Numbered from the stretch's first letter, positions 47,632 to 57,218 are shown. The stretch: DNA of 64,000 nt from Sinorhizobium numidicum (GCF_029892045.1 NZ_CP120369.1:496001-560000); one strand, 5' to 3'. Numbers and translations are program-made. The notes: generated by a model from the letters alone, not told the origin.

Positions 47632-48862
47632 GTGCTTCAGAACATGAATTTGTCTGGTGGTGCCGAAATTCCTTCCGGAGCGCCTGCGGACGACATCGAT
47701 TTTTCAATCCTGCGCAAGATGTGCCGGATAAAGGGTGTGCTGCCCACCAGCCGCGCGTGCGACGTCTCGCTGCTCGAGACCATTACATTCAATCCCGATT
47801 TCCAGGAGGTTTTCGCCATGTCCCAGACCGATGGCCCGGCAGAATCCGTCGGCATCAAAGCCAATCGTAAGGAGTGCGACCTTGCGGTCCTGGCTGCCCT
47901 CCCAAAAGAACGGGAAGCCGTGGAAGTCGTTTTCGGGAAGGGCAAAACATTACGGATCGAAGACGATCCACACGTTTACAAGGAAATCTACCTCGAGATC
48001 GCGGGAAAACGTAAGCGTGTCATCCTGGCGGTGCTTCCGACGATGGGCAACACCCGAGCCGGGGTGTCAGCCGCGAACTTCTTCCGTTCATTCAAAACAC
48101 GGAAAGTGTTCATGGTCGGTATTGCCGGCGGCACGCCGCTTCCGGGCAATTCTTCGGACCATGTCAGGCTCGGGGACGTCGTCATAGGACAGTCAGTGTT
48201 CGAATGGGATTTCATCAAACGCGAGGAAGGCGGTGAAGTCGTGTACCGCGACTCGGATCAGCGGCTATCCCAGGAGGTTTTCCAGTTTGTAGCCAACTTC
48301 AAATCGTAGCGGACCAGCTTCGATACGGACTGGCTCGCTCATCGCGAGCAGGCTCTGAAAGACTTCGGTCTCGATCCGGCCAATCCGCCGCCCGACAATC
48401 TCTTCAATGCGGATGATATTCCACAACACCACCCGCCTGATCCAAGAAGGGAGCTTGTCCCGTCTATCGTGCACTTCGGCAAGATTGGAACCGGAGACAC
48501 GCTGCTGAAGGATCCTGTCGCAAGGGACCATCTTCGCCAGCAGTTCGGGGTCATCGCGGTCGAAACTGGAAAGCGTCGGCATCCGTGACGCCGGATGGGC
48601 ACACGGCACAGAGGTGGGCGTCGTCAGAGGCATTGTCGACTACTGCGACAAACAGAAGGACGACAGATGGCACATGATTGGTGCCCGGTCCGCGGCAGCG
48701 ATGACCCGCTTTCTTTATGAGAAGGGAACTGACGGGTCTCAACGGCGGCTTTCGTCGTTCTCTGTTCTAGCGAGGCGCGCCAGCCTCGAGTGCCTCGCGT
48801 CTGGAGGATCCCGCAACGTCTCAATGCCGAAGGCGCAGAGGAACTGCTTGGTGGTCGCATAG
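47632..48862 (+). pseudogene. Nucleoside phosphorylase-family protein, broken by a stop and a one-base insertion
   Basis: The phosphorylase domain begins ECDLAVLAALPKEREAVEVV, then VFMVGIAGGTPLPGNSSDHV and RLGDVVIGQSVFEWDFIKRE, and the frame stops at TAG (48307-48309). Reading on in the same frame gives RTSFDTDWLAHREQALKDFG and ELVPSIVHFGKIGTGDTLLK up to GVIAVE. One extra C near 48569 then shifts the frame; the sequence resumes ESVGIRDAGWAHGTEVGVVR and DYCDKQKDDRWHMIGARSAA. The 60-residue N-terminal extension (FSILRKMCRIKGVLPTSRAC) is not part of the phosphorylase. Related phosphorylases occur as effectors in bacterial immune proteins, but no partner is seen here. Confidence 0.75.
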
Positions 48863-48968
48863 GTGTCCCGGTGCGCCCCGGTTGCAGACTGCGTGGACCA
48901 GAGGCGATGCAGCCTTGCGGCCCTTAAGACAAACCGTGCGCAGTCGTTCGATCTCTTGCCTGCGCCTG

Positions 48969-50528
48969 CTACGTTGCCACCAGCATGAACTGCTCGCTCT
49001 GTATCTTCTCACTTTTGAAAAGGATCGCGCGGTCGGTGAGCTCAAAAGTCTGCGCGAAGGGAATGAGCGGATGTCCCTGAAAGCGGCCCTCGATCGAAAC
49101 GTCAAGGCTCTCTGCCTCGAGCGGGTCGGGAACAAAGAGTATCTCGTACCGCGTCACGGGCTCCGCCGCGAGTTCGGCCGCATTGATGAATCGGTGGCCG
49201 GAGGTCACGGGCACGCCGTTCGCAATGTGCTTCCAGCGCAATAGCAGGTAGTCTTCAGGTTTGGGCGAGTGGCCAAGGTCGAACAGCACCTCCGTCCGCT
49301 GCATTACCTGGTATGGCTCGAAGAGGAAGTTAACCCCGGTGTCCATGACAAGGGGTGTGAAGGTCCTGACGATACCTTGCAGACCGGTATCTGGCTGGAA
49401 GTCAATAATCACCGTGACATTAATCGTGGCCGGGAACGGCCCGAATTCGTTTGATACCCGCCCGCGGACGGTGCCGCCCTGGTGATCGAAGGTGCCACTG
49501 CCGCAGTTGCGCGGACCTGCATTCGTCTGGTAGCTGCAGCTCACTTCGTAGCGAGTGACCAGCCATTCCGGCGTACTGCCCAGTGTCGCCGTGACGTCGG
49601 CGTAGCGCGGCGGCGGGGCGCACTCCTGCCAGCGAAGGTTAAGGTTGTAGCCGTAGTTAAGGACATGGACCTTGACGAATTTTCCAGTCCTCGTCTTCAC
49701 TGCGAACGTCGCGCCGGTGACCAGGAAATTCGTGCCCTGGGCGTTCGCGGTCAACGGGATCGAAGAAAAGGGCAACCGGACAAGGTCGGCATATGTGAGG
49801 CCGTCGTAGTCGATGATGCCGAGGCTGGCCAGGGCCGCCCCGTTGCGGGGTACGAGCTGGCGATTTATCTCCGTCTGCCGTTGCCACCAAACATCGGCGG
49901 TCTCCTGGGTCGCCGCCTCGGCGCCCTGGTCGAAGTCGAAGGAGTACGTGCCACGAAGAGTGCCCGAGCCAGCCGGCGGAGTGCACTCCTGCCAGCGAAG
50001 TTTGAGATTGTAGCCGTACCTTAGGACTTGAACCTTGACGAATTTTCCAGTCCTCGTCTTCACTGCGAACGTCGCGCCGGTGACCAGGAAATTCGTGCCC
50101 TCGGCGTTCGCGGTCAACGGGATCGAGGAAAATGGCAACCTGACAAGGTCAGCATATGTGAGGCCGTCGTAGTCGATGATGCCGAGGTTGGCCAGGGCCG
50201 CCCCGTCGCGGGGTACGAGCTGACGATTTATCTCCGTCTGCTGTTCCCACCAAACATCCGCGGTCGCGAAGGTCGTTGGCTCGATGCCCTGGTCGAAGTC
50301 GAAGGAGTATGTGCCACGAAGAGTGCCCGAGCCGGACACTCCGAGGCGCATGGCCATGCTCGCATGACGAGGACGGTCGGCTAAGACCAAATGACGCCCT
50401 ATAGGTCCACGCATCGCGGTCTGGCCGACTGTCTGAGGTGCCGTCATATCGACGCTCTCATGGGCTGCGCGGCTCAGTTGTTTCGGTTCTTCGTTGCCGG
50501 TTGTGACCGGAAAGTCTTGAGTGCCCAT
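48969..50528 (-). CDS. Protein of unknown function with a 121-residue internal duplication
   Basis: A 519-residue protein from the ATG at 50528, which has GGAGGG upstream; the frame stays open to 50639. Two near-identical units follow each other, beginning GTLRGTYSFDFDQG and containing TEINRQLVPR, LGIIDYDGLTYADLVRLPFS and GATFAVKTRTGKFVKV. The C-terminal half is beta-rich: VTRYEVSCSYQTNAGPRNCG, VTVIIDFQPDTGLQGIVRTF and KPEDYLLLRWKHIANGVPV. There is no signal peptide from this start and no family I recognise. The repeated unit with aromatic and acidic residues may be a carbohydrate- or protein-binding module (inference). Confidence 0.55.
   Translation of the reverse strand: MGTQDFPVTTGNEEPKQLSRAAHESVDMTAPQTVGQTAMRGPIGRHLVLADRPRHASMAMRLGVSGSGTLRGTYSFDFDQGIEPTTFATADVWWEQQTEINRQLVPRDGAALANLGIIDYDGLTYADLVRLPFSSIPLTANAEGTNFLVTGATFAVKTRTGKFVKVQVLRYGYNLKLRWQECTPPAGSGTLRGTYSFDFDQGAEAATQETADVWWQRQTEINRQLVPRNGAALASLGIIDYDGLTYADLVRLPFSSIPLTANAQGTNFLVTGATFAVKTRTGKFVKVHVLNYGYNLNLRWQECAPPPRYADVTATLGSTPEWLVTRYEVSCSYQTNAGPRNCGSGTFDHQGGTVRGRVSNEFGPFPATINVTVIIDFQPDTGLQGIVRTFTPLVMDTGVNFLFEPYQVMQRTEVLFDLGHSPKPEDYLLLRWKHIANGVPVTSGHRFINAAELAAEPVTRYEILFVPDPLEAESLDVSIEGRFQGHPLIPFAQTFELTDRAILFKSEKIQSEQFMLVAT
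49621..50333 (-). repeat. Tandem duplication inside the 48969-50528 gene
   Basis: Copies at 49621-49970 and 49984-50333 with a 363-base period (121 codons). The copies differ at only a few positions, so the duplication is recent or kept uniform by gene conversion. Confidence 0.9.
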
Positions 50529-50639
50529 CGCGCTACCCTCCCAGGGCCTGCCGTGGCAAACGCGCCTTGCAGATAGCCTTGCGACGCGCCGCAATCCCCG
50601 TTCCTCCTTGATTTCCAATAGGAGCTGGTACTTCTGCAC

Positions 50640-50868
50640 CCTCGTCCGGCTCGTTGCCGTGCCGCAGGTCGAGGATCAGACTCGCACGCCCGGTGGCCTC
50701 GGCCGGGAACCGGAAAACCGCGACGGTTCCGCCGGCGCCCATGGCTCCTCCGGGTTGCGGGGGGACTACGGTTTCCCCGCTCCGGCCACGCGGCCAGTTC
50801 TGCACTTTAATCGCAGGAGCCGGTGACCCCATACACAAGACCATGCTGCTCTCCAAAACTATTGCCAA
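50640..50868 (-). pseudogene. Chagasin-like (I42) protease-inhibitor remnant
   Basis: The frame reads PPQPGGAMGAGGTVAVFRFP, then AEATGRASLILDLRHGNEPD. After a one-base shift near 50640 comes VQKYQLLLEIKEERG. This order resembles the C-terminal half of chagasin-type cysteine-protease inhibitors. The N-terminal part with the NPTTGY motif is missing. It lies just upstream of the repeat protein; such inhibitors occur near secreted protease substrates. The call is tentative. Confidence 0.35.
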
Positions 50869-51195
50869 GGTTGCGCGACTAAGGCGCGTCGGGCAGAAAC
50901 GAAGACCTGTTTACGGCCGAATAGGTCAAGCCGCTTTGATGTAAATCAATCACGCCCTCGAAACCTCGACAGCGACCGCCAATTCAAACCATGCCGTCCG
51001 GCATCATGCGCCTGTGCGATCGCCTTGACCTGCAGCGGATTGGCAATCAGGACACGATCTAAGGCGCGAAACAGCCGCATTCTCATGATTAGCTGCCGCA
51101 TGATCCACCGACCGATTTCATTGCAGAACTGATCAGGGCGGCAAACGAGGTCGATCGACTGACGCATTACGAGATAAACCGGGCTCTTTGACCGC
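50869..51195. other. Stretch without a recognised gene
   Basis: Between the inhibitor remnant and the second copy of the repeated fragment. Frames on the minus strand (50946-51380) are shadows or carry no motif I recognise. Confidence 0.35.
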
Positions 51196-51325
51196 TCGAT
51201 AGACGCTGTCCGCGACATGCGCGAGCGGACTGGCACCGCAGAAACCCACGCACGGGACGTTCTAATCGATCTGCGGATAGCGTCGGAGCGCGCACGCGAC
51301 CTTTCCGCCGAAGAGGTCAGGGATG
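51196..51325 (+). repeat. Second copy of the repeated gene fragment
   Basis: Direct repeat of 47403-47530. In this copy the frame continues past the repeat (VRDALVMRPTSSGYLRIVLD) to a TGA near 51387, so it keeps the true 3' end of the unknown gene; its 5' part is missing. Confidence 0.75.
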
Positions 51326-51501
51326 CTCTCGTCATGCGGCCGACGTCATCAGGATATTTGAGGATCGTATTGGACCGCACCGCGTGAGCCGATCGCTACG
51401 CCGGTCCCGACCGCTGGGATAACACTCAGAATGCCGGAGCGTCACAGGCCTTGACGGCGCTCGTTAATGAGAACAAAGTGAGAACATCTACGGAGGTTCT
51501 C

Positions 51502-51672
51502 ATGACCCATGCAGACGAAGTGATTGAACGCGCTCACGCGCTGGTGGCTGCCTTGCGCGCAAAAAGAGAGCGCGAGGCCGAGCGCCGCAAAGAGGTGTTT
51601 GGTCGCATCGACATCGGCACACCGTTGCCGATGCCCGGTCGCGGCGTTCAGCTGAGTCTAAAATTGCAATGA
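51502..51672 (+). CDS. Small charged protein, unknown
   Basis: A 56-residue protein from the ATG at 51502, which has GGAGG 5 bases upstream; the frame is open to 51451. It is a single helix of alternating charge (EVIERAHALVAALRAKRERE) followed by RRKEVFGRIDIGTPLPMPG. Similar short proteins are common on rhizobial plasmids. The next small gene overlaps its end. Function unknown. Confidence 0.5.
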   Translation: MTHADEVIERAHALVAALRAKREREAERRKEVFGRIDIGTPLPMPGRGVQLSLKLQ

Positions 51673-51884
51673 CGATCCCGGAAAAGCGGGCAGACCGTGC
51701 CGATCTCGATTGGGAGGTCGAGGCCGCCATCGCCTGGCACGATGAAGATCCGCGTGCAACAATCGCCACACTGCTGCTCGACTGCAACCACCTGCGCGAG
51801 CAGCTTGCGCGTGCGGAGCAGTTCATGAGCCGAGGCATTTCGCGCGGGTGGTCACCGCAATTTCAAAGACCAGAAGAAGACTGA
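51669..51884 (+). CDS. Small protein with a coiled-coil segment, unknown
   Basis: A 71-residue protein whose ATG overlaps the previous stop (ATGA), so the two are coupled. It contains EVEAAIAWHDEDPRATIATL and LLLDCNHLREQLARAEQFMS, a likely helix and coiled coil. No known domain. The pair may be an accessory module of an element. Confidence 0.5.
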   Translation: MTIPEKRADRADLDWEVEAAIAWHDEDPRATIATLLLDCNHLREQLARAEQFMSRGISRGWSPQFQRPEED

Positions 51885-52019
51885 CCCAGCTAGGGCCGGA
51901 CTCTCGCTTGAGCTGGGCCGGAGTCTCCAGGCTAGGTGCGGTCACGTCCATCTCAAGGCCGCTTAGGTCCAGGCAGCGAGCAGAATTGTTCAGGAGACTT
52001 CTTCGACAACAACAAGGAA

Positions 52020-52997
52020 CTATTGCTGTTTCGTTGCAGTCAGTCTCAGACGTGAGCCTAGCCGTTGAAGTGTAGCCTCCAGGCTGAAGTGAGCATCGTC
52101 AGCACTTCGGTCGCGGAAGACGTTCACGTCTCGAAAGCGGGCGAGTTCTGTCGCCACTGCCTCCCGCCGTCCCGATGCCATGGCCGCTGTTTCGGGGACC
52201 GCATCAATGCAGCCAAATGTAGAGACCGCTATGCCGGGAGGTCCAAAGTTGCTAGCAGTGCCGGCCGGTGATGAAGTCGCCCCGCCTGAGGCAGGTCGGC
52301 GGTTCAGGATAGTTTCTCGGAGACTGCAGGTAGCGGCTTCCGGGGCCACGCCCAACTCGCGCTTCAGCAAGGCCGCACAGGCATCAAACTGGCGCATGGC
52401 GAGCGTCCATTGCTTCTGCTCGGCGTAGTGGCGCATCAACGCGCGATGAGCAATCTCATTGAATGGATCGAGAGCTAACAGCCGCTGAGCCAGGTCGTAA
52501 TCCGGCTCCATCTCGAGGAGACGACCGAGCGCCTGCGCGACAAGCCCGCGCAAACGTTCACGTTCTTCCTCAAGCCATTCGTTGAATGCAGGCGCGCGGA
52601 TCTCGACACCCGTAAGCAGATCGCCTCTGTAGAGCGCCACGGCCCTCCGCAGCTCGGCCGGCACCTGCGAGCGCGCGAGGCGTTCGAATTCCGAAGCGTC
52701 GACGGCCACGTCCTCAGGCTTCAGGCTAACTCTGTCACGATCGGTGCACAACGCCGTGCGGTACTGTCCCAGCGCTTTACGGATGTCCGTCAGGGCGTAC
52801 CGCAAACTGCCGCGGGCCTGCCGGTCCTCGCAGTCGCCCCACAACAATCCATGGAGCTGAGTCCGGCCATGGGTGCGGCCAGCATCGAGAGCGAGATAGG
52901 TAAACAATGCCAGCGCCTTCCGGGTCGCAAACCCGATGGGTCCGGACTCGGTCTGAACGTCAAGCCCACCAAGAACCTCTACACGGAGCGCTGCCAT
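52020..52997 (-). CDS. BTAD-domain (SARP-like) transcriptional regulator, probably truncated
   Basis: A 325-residue protein. An OmpR-like winged helix (MAALRVEVLGGLDVQTESGP, then RKALALFTYLALDAGRTHGR and GSLRYALTDIRKALG) is followed by a BTAD region (ALYRGDLLTGVEIRAPAFNE). This is a typical alphaproteobacterial relative of SARP activators. After residue 240 it begins the domain usual in longer relatives (500-600 residues), ELARFRDVNVFRDRS to GSRLRLTATKQQ, and then stops. The C-terminal domain is cut, so the protein may be partly active or dead. Confidence 0.65.
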   Translation of the reverse strand: MAALRVEVLGGLDVQTESGPIGFATRKALALFTYLALDAGRTHGRTQLHGLLWGDCEDRQARGSLRYALTDIRKALGQYRTALCTDRDRVSLKPEDVAVDASEFERLARSQVPAELRRAVALYRGDLLTGVEIRAPAFNEWLEEERERLRGLVAQALGRLLEMEPDYDLAQRLLALDPFNEIAHRALMRHYAEQKQWTLAMRQFDACAALLKRELGVAPEAATCSLRETILNRRPASGGATSSPAGTASNFGPPGIAVSTFGCIDAVPETAAMASGRREAVATELARFRDVNVFRDRSADDAHFSLEATLQRLGSRLRLTATKQQ

Positions 52998-53121
52998 CCT
53001 ACTTGCGCCTCACTCAGAGAGGTCATTTTTAACACGCTTCTAACGGTGCATGAATTCCCAACCGACGGCGCCCTCACGTGTTGGTGAGATGATGGCCACC
53101 TCATTTGAGAGGGAGCGCACC

Positions 53122-53385
53122 ATGACATCCGGCAAATGGCAGGAGACCTTAGCTGAGGAAACTTGGGAGGCGCAGGCACAGGCCACCGTGCGCGACTTGG
53201 ACATTGGCGAGATCATGGCCCTCTCTCTGCATTGTTCAGAGCTGGACCTTTTGGCGTACACGCGGCCGCGGCTGCGCGCTCACGACCTCGAGCTTGATCC
53301 CGCCCAACACCGCATCATGGCAAAGTTCGGATGGCTATGGACCCTCCGGTTTCGCTTCCCTTCTCCCAACAATTCCGGTCACTGA
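53122..53385 (+). CDS. Small hypothetical protein
   Basis: An 87-residue protein from the ATG at 53122 (GAGGGAG upstream). It is acidic and helical at first (EETWEAQAQATVRDLDIGEI), then YTRPRLRAHDLELDPAQHRI. No family is recognised. It lies between a truncated regulator and a broken chaC gene, so it may be a relic. Confidence 0.35.
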   Translation: MTSGKWQETLAEETWEAQAQATVRDLDIGEIMALSLHCSELDLLAYTRPRLRAHDLELDPAQHRIMAKFGWLWTLRFRFPSPNNSGH

Positions 53386-53402
53386 ATTCGGGGGCTGCGC
53401 GG

Positions 53403-54094
53403 ATGCAACTGACTGCACAATTGGTCGCTCGAATTCATCGGAAGCTTGAGGATCCTGGCCCCGTCCCAGGGCTCGTCTATCACACGGATGCCGACTATGC
53501 CGCAGCCGTCGACACAATCTTGGCAGCCCACCCAAGGGGCGCGGACATGTGGCTCTTTGCGTACGGTTCGCTAATCTGGAAACCTGAAGTCGATCATATA
53601 GAACATCATATCGGCGTTGCCCGAGGTTGGCATCGGTCTTCTGTCTCCGTCTGACGAGATGGCGCGGCACCACAGAGCAACCCGGCCTGATGATGGCACT
53701 CGATCGAGGTGGCCAGTGCAAAGGCGTCGCTTACCGGCTGCAGGGAACCACCGCGGAGGTCCAGCTCAACAAACTCTTTCGACGGGAGATGACAACGAAG
53801 CCTCCCAGCAACATGCCCCGATGGATTACCGTCGAAATCGACGGCCAGGCGGTGCGCGCCCTCGGCTTCGTGGCCAACAGGAAGGGACCTGGCTACACGG
53901 GCAGGCTTCCGCTCGAAGCGGTCGCAGAATGCCTGTCCAGAGCCTGTGGCCACTGGGGTTCTGGCGCCGAATATCTCTACCACACCGTTGTCCACTTGGA
54001 GGAACTCGGCATCCGCGACCGCAATTTGTGGCGACTGCAAAGCTTGGTCGCTGGCCAGATTGATGGCGATGCAACCCAATCGGCATCCTCCTAA
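53403..54094 (+). pseudogene. chaC: ChaC-type gamma-glutamylcyclotransferase, one-base frameshift
   Basis: The first frame reads ADMWLFAYGSLIWKPEVDHI and GVARGWHRS, containing the YGSL substrate motif. It then goes out of frame and stops. The second frame continues exactly from there: FCLRLTRWRGTTEQPGLMMA, CKGVAYRLQGTTAEVQLNKL and AVECLSRACGHWGSGAEYLY-like sequence (EYLYHTVVHLEELGI). Adding one T in the TCTTC near 53640 would restore the normal HRSFCLRL, so a single deletion killed the gene. ChaC proteins break gamma-glutamyl bonds of glutathione. Confidence 0.85.
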
Positions 54095-54128
54095 CAGAGG
54101 GGTCGGACGCGAACGGCAGAGAACCACC

Positions 54129-55663
54129 GATAGTGTTGAAGAAGTCAGGCTTTTAGCCGGGAAGGTAGCTCGCTCAGGACGTCGCAATTGAGATCGACGT
54201 GACCTCCTCGCCCTAACTGGCCGGGATTACCGTCCGCCGGCTGCAGATCTTGGCCAATTTCCTCAGGTTCTGGGCGATGGCGGCGAGGTGGAACTCATCG
54301 CGGGCACCGCAGGGGCCGCGTAGTCGCAATCTATCGAGCTTCAGAATGCGTTTGAGGTGCGCGAAGAGCATTTCCACCTTCTTTCGCTGATAGCGTGACG
54401 TCTGGTACGCGTCGGTTTTGGCAATGTCGCGAGCCATGTCGCGCGCGCCCTCATAGATTGAGCGCGTTACCTTGCGCGCCGGCGTCTTCGGACAACAGCG
54501 GGGCTTGAGTGCGCAGGGGTCGCAATCATGCTTGCTCGCCAGATAGCGTAGCGTGTTGTCCTTTCCCACACCGGTCCGCGGTGTCGAGAATCGCCGACGG
54601 TAGTGCTGAAGAAGCTTCCCACCTGGGCAGCGGTAGGTATCGCTTGCATGGTCGTAGGCGAAGTCCTCACGCGAGAAGGTGCCGTCCTTGCGCTTGGACT
54701 TATCGAACACCGGGATATGCGGCTCGATCCCGCGCTCATGCACCAGCCAGTTCAGCATCTCGGCCGAGCCATAGCCGGTGTCGGCAATCAGCCGTTCCGG
54801 CCACAGGCCGAGTTCGTCGTGAGTACGCTCGATCATGGTCTTTGCGGCCGTCACCTCGGCCTGACGCACGGCAGTCGAGGGCTCCACGTCCACGATGATG
54901 GCGTGCTCTACATCGATGAGATAGTTGGTGCAGTAGGCGTAGACAGCCGGGCCGCCCCAAGAGGCGGTCCAGCGTGCCGCCGGGTCGACCGGCGAGATGA
55001 ACTTGGGCTCCACCGGCGTGGCGGCTCCGAAGGCGGCATCATCCAGAGTGGCGAGATACTCTCCCACAGCCCGCTTGGCTTTGGGGTCGAGGTCCTCGGC
55101 GGTCTCGATCCCGCGCTGACGATGGGCGTCCGCCACGATCATGCTGGCATCGACGGCAAAGCCCTCGCCGCCGACGAGGCCTTCTCTCATGCAGCGCCGC
55201 ACGACGCTCTCAAACAGCTCGCGCAGCAGATCGGCATCACGGAAGCGGCCATGGCGCGTCTTGGAGAACGTCGAATGGTCCGGCACATCGCCCTCGAGGC
55301 CAAGCCGACAGAACCACCGATAGGCCAGGTTCAGGTGGACTTCCTCGCACAGCCGCCGCTCCGAACGGATGCCGAAGCAGTAGCCGACAATCAGCATGCG
55401 GATCAGCAGTTCAGGGTCGATCGAGGGACGGCCGATCGGGCTGTAGTAAGGCGCGAGGTGCTGGCGGACACCGGAAAGGTCAACGAAGCGGTCGATGGCC
55501 CTGAGAAGGTGGTCCGCCGGCACGTGCCGCTCCAGACTGAAGCCATAGAACAGCTCCTCCTGCATCACACTTTGCTCGCCCATCATCGACTCAATCTCCT
55601 TCCGATAAGAAGACTGAATCAGTGCTTTAGGACTGTTTCAAGCCTGACTTTTTCAACACTATC
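54129..55663 (-). mobile_element. IS1182-family insertion sequence
   Basis: Inverted repeats GATAGTGTTGAAGAAGTCAG (54129 on) and, inverted, AAGCCTGACTTTTTCAACAC ending at 55663 differ at one or two bases. CACC on both outer sides may be a 4-bp target duplication. The single transposase gene between them is intact. Confidence 0.8.
54213..55586 (-). CDS. IS1182-family transposase
   Basis: A 457-residue DDE transposase. N-terminal helical DNA-binding region (ELFYGFSLERHVPADHLLRA and YCFGIRSERRLCEEVHLN); catalytic domain with VPDHSTFSKTR, GEGFAVDASMIVADAHRQ (first acidic residue), ERLIADTGYGSAEMLNWLV (second) and the C-terminal RYQRKKVEMLFAHLKRIL with Glu. Length and ends are normal, so it may be active. 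Confidence 0.9.
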   Translation of the reverse strand: MMGEQSVMQEELFYGFSLERHVPADHLLRAIDRFVDLSGVRQHLAPYYSPIGRPSIDPELLIRMLIVGYCFGIRSERRLCEEVHLNLAYRWFCRLGLEGDVPDHSTFSKTRHGRFRDADLLRELFESVVRRCMREGLVGGEGFAVDASMIVADAHRQRGIETAEDLDPKAKRAVGEYLATLDDAAFGAATPVEPKFISPVDPAARWTASWGGPAVYAYCTNYLIDVEHAIIVDVEPSTAVRQAEVTAAKTMIERTHDELGLWPERLIADTGYGSAEMLNWLVHERGIEPHIPVFDKSKRKDGTFSREDFAYDHASDTYRCPGGKLLQHYRRRFSTPRTGVGKDNTLRYLASKHDCDPCALKPRCCPKTPARKVTRSIYEGARDMARDIAKTDAYQTSRYQRKKVEMLFAHLKRILKLDRLRLRGPCGARDEFHLAAIAQNLRKLAKICSRRTVIPAS

Positions 55664-55781
55664 CACCCTTTGCGGCCGCCGAGGGTGGTTTCGATCGCTC
55701 GCCTTGAGATCCCATCAGGAATGGATAGCGGCCTGCACCGTGGCAGAGTGAGGTCGCTAGAAATCTCTCTGGAGGCCAACC

Positions 55782-56948
55782 ATGCCGGTGAAAGCAGATC
55801 AACCCCAAGCACATACCGCTACCCCCGTCGATCTTGGCGCAATTTTCGTATCGTTGGAACTGAGCAAATCGACATGGCTCGTGACCGCTCTCTCGCCGGG
55901 GAGCGAGAAAATGTCTCGCCATGCTGTAACTGGTGGTGACATCGCCGGCTTGTTCTCGTGTTTCGCCACCCTTCGCCAGAAAGCGCAGCGGCGTGTGGAC
56001 AAGCTTTATCCACTGGTGGTGATCCAGGAGGCCGGGCTTGATGGCTTCTGGCTGGGGCGAGTGCTTAGCAAGGAAACCTGGATTGAGAGCCATATTGTGG
56101 AGGCTGCATCCATTGCCATGCCGCGCCGACATCGCCGCGCAAAGACCGATCGCATAGACGGCGAAACATTAATACGGGCTGTGATGGCCTGGAAACGCGG
56201 TGAACCTCGTGCTTGCTCGATGGTCAAACTCCGCACGCCCGAAGAGGAAGACAACCGCCGGCTCGGACGAGAGCGGAAGACCCTGATTGCGGAACGTGTT
56301 TTTCACGTCAATCGCATAAAGGGGCTGCTCTTCTCCCAAGGAATACGAGATTACGAGCCTTTGCGTCGCGATCGCCGTCAGCGCCTGGAGGAGCTTCGAA
56401 CGGGAGATGGCCGGATAGTGTCGAAGCACCTGAGAGCAGAGATCTGCCGTGAGCTCGATCGTCTCGAATTGCTGCTCACACAGATCAAAGCGGTAGAAGC
56501 AGAACGCGATGCGTTGATGTCCCGCGAGTCCACCAGCGCACCGGCAAGAGCAGCCACGCTGTTAAGGATCAAGGGAATTGGTCCCGAGTTCGCGACGATA
56601 CTTTACTCAGAAGGCTTGTTCAGACACTTCGACAATCGGCGGCAAGTCGCGGCCTACGCAGGGCTTGCTCCTTCGCCTTGGCAAAGTGGCAACGTCAATC
56701 GTGAGCAGGGTGTCTCGAAGGCGGGGAATCCGCGCTTGCGAGCGACGATGGTTGAGCTCGCCTGGCTATGGCTGCGCCATCAACCGAACTCGGCGCTGAC
56801 CTTCTGGTTCAAGGAGCGCATTGCACGCAACAGCGGTCGTCTTAAGAGACCGATGATCGTCGCTCTGGCTCGCAAGTTGCTGGCCGCCCTCTGGAAGTAC
56901 GTGAGCTCCGGCGTCGTAATCGAAGGAGCGGTGATGAAAACCGCCTGA
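55782..56948 (+). CDS. IS110-family transposase, GluDEDD-type lineage
   Basis: A 388-residue transposase. The start differs from the others: IFVSLELSKSTWLVTAL has Glu where most IS110 proteins have Asp. VIQEAGLDGFWLGRVL and KTDRIDGETLIRAVM carry the other acidic residues. The C-terminal domain has LLRIKGIGPEFATILYSEGL and YAGLAPSPWQSGNVNREQGV with the conserved serine. Intact length; this Glu is typical of a subgroup, so it may still be functional. Confidence 0.9.
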   Translation: MPVKADQPQAHTATPVDLGAIFVSLELSKSTWLVTALSPGSEKMSRHAVTGGDIAGLFSCFATLRQKAQRRVDKLYPLVVIQEAGLDGFWLGRVLSKETWIESHIVEAASIAMPRRHRRAKTDRIDGETLIRAVMAWKRGEPRACSMVKLRTPEEEDNRRLGRERKTLIAERVFHVNRIKGLLFSQGIRDYEPLRRDRRQRLEELRTGDGRIVSKHLRAEICRELDRLELLLTQIKAVEAERDALMSRESTSAPARAATLLRIKGIGPEFATILYSEGLFRHFDNRRQVAAYAGLAPSPWQSGNVNREQGVSKAGNPRLRATMVELAWLWLRHQPNSALTFWFKERIARNSGRLKRPMIVALARKLLAALWKYVSSGVVIEGAVMKTA

Positions 56949-57218
56949 TGTGAAAAGCAGCCATTGAACGCAGATTGCTATCCTCAGGGCCTGATCAGTC
57001 CTGACGGATCCAGGTGAACGGACCGGGATTCCCATTGGCTTTAACCGCCGACCTTGAGTTTGGCCCCGTTCTCCTGAGCCCGTGCCCGTCGAAAGCGGGA
57101 TAATGGTGCAGCCGTTGAAAGCGGCGACCGGATGTGATGAGGTGGAACGGCCCGCTCCGACAGCATCTAGTGCTAAAACGTGGTCGTTGTTCGAACGCCA
57201 CAAAGGGGGGACCGTTCC

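Noticed and set aside
48307..48309. Amber codon within the phosphorylase read as a recoded amino acid
   Set aside because: A frameshift also breaks the gene downstream, and nothing here supports amber decoding; simple decay is the better explanation.
49621..50333. Repeat array that might suggest a CRISPR or other array
   Set aside because: Only two long units within a coding frame; period 363 bases, a protein-domain duplication.
54603..55751. 382-residue plus-strand frame opposite the IS1182 transposase
   Set aside because: Antisense shadow; the transposase motifs on the minus strand are unmistakable.
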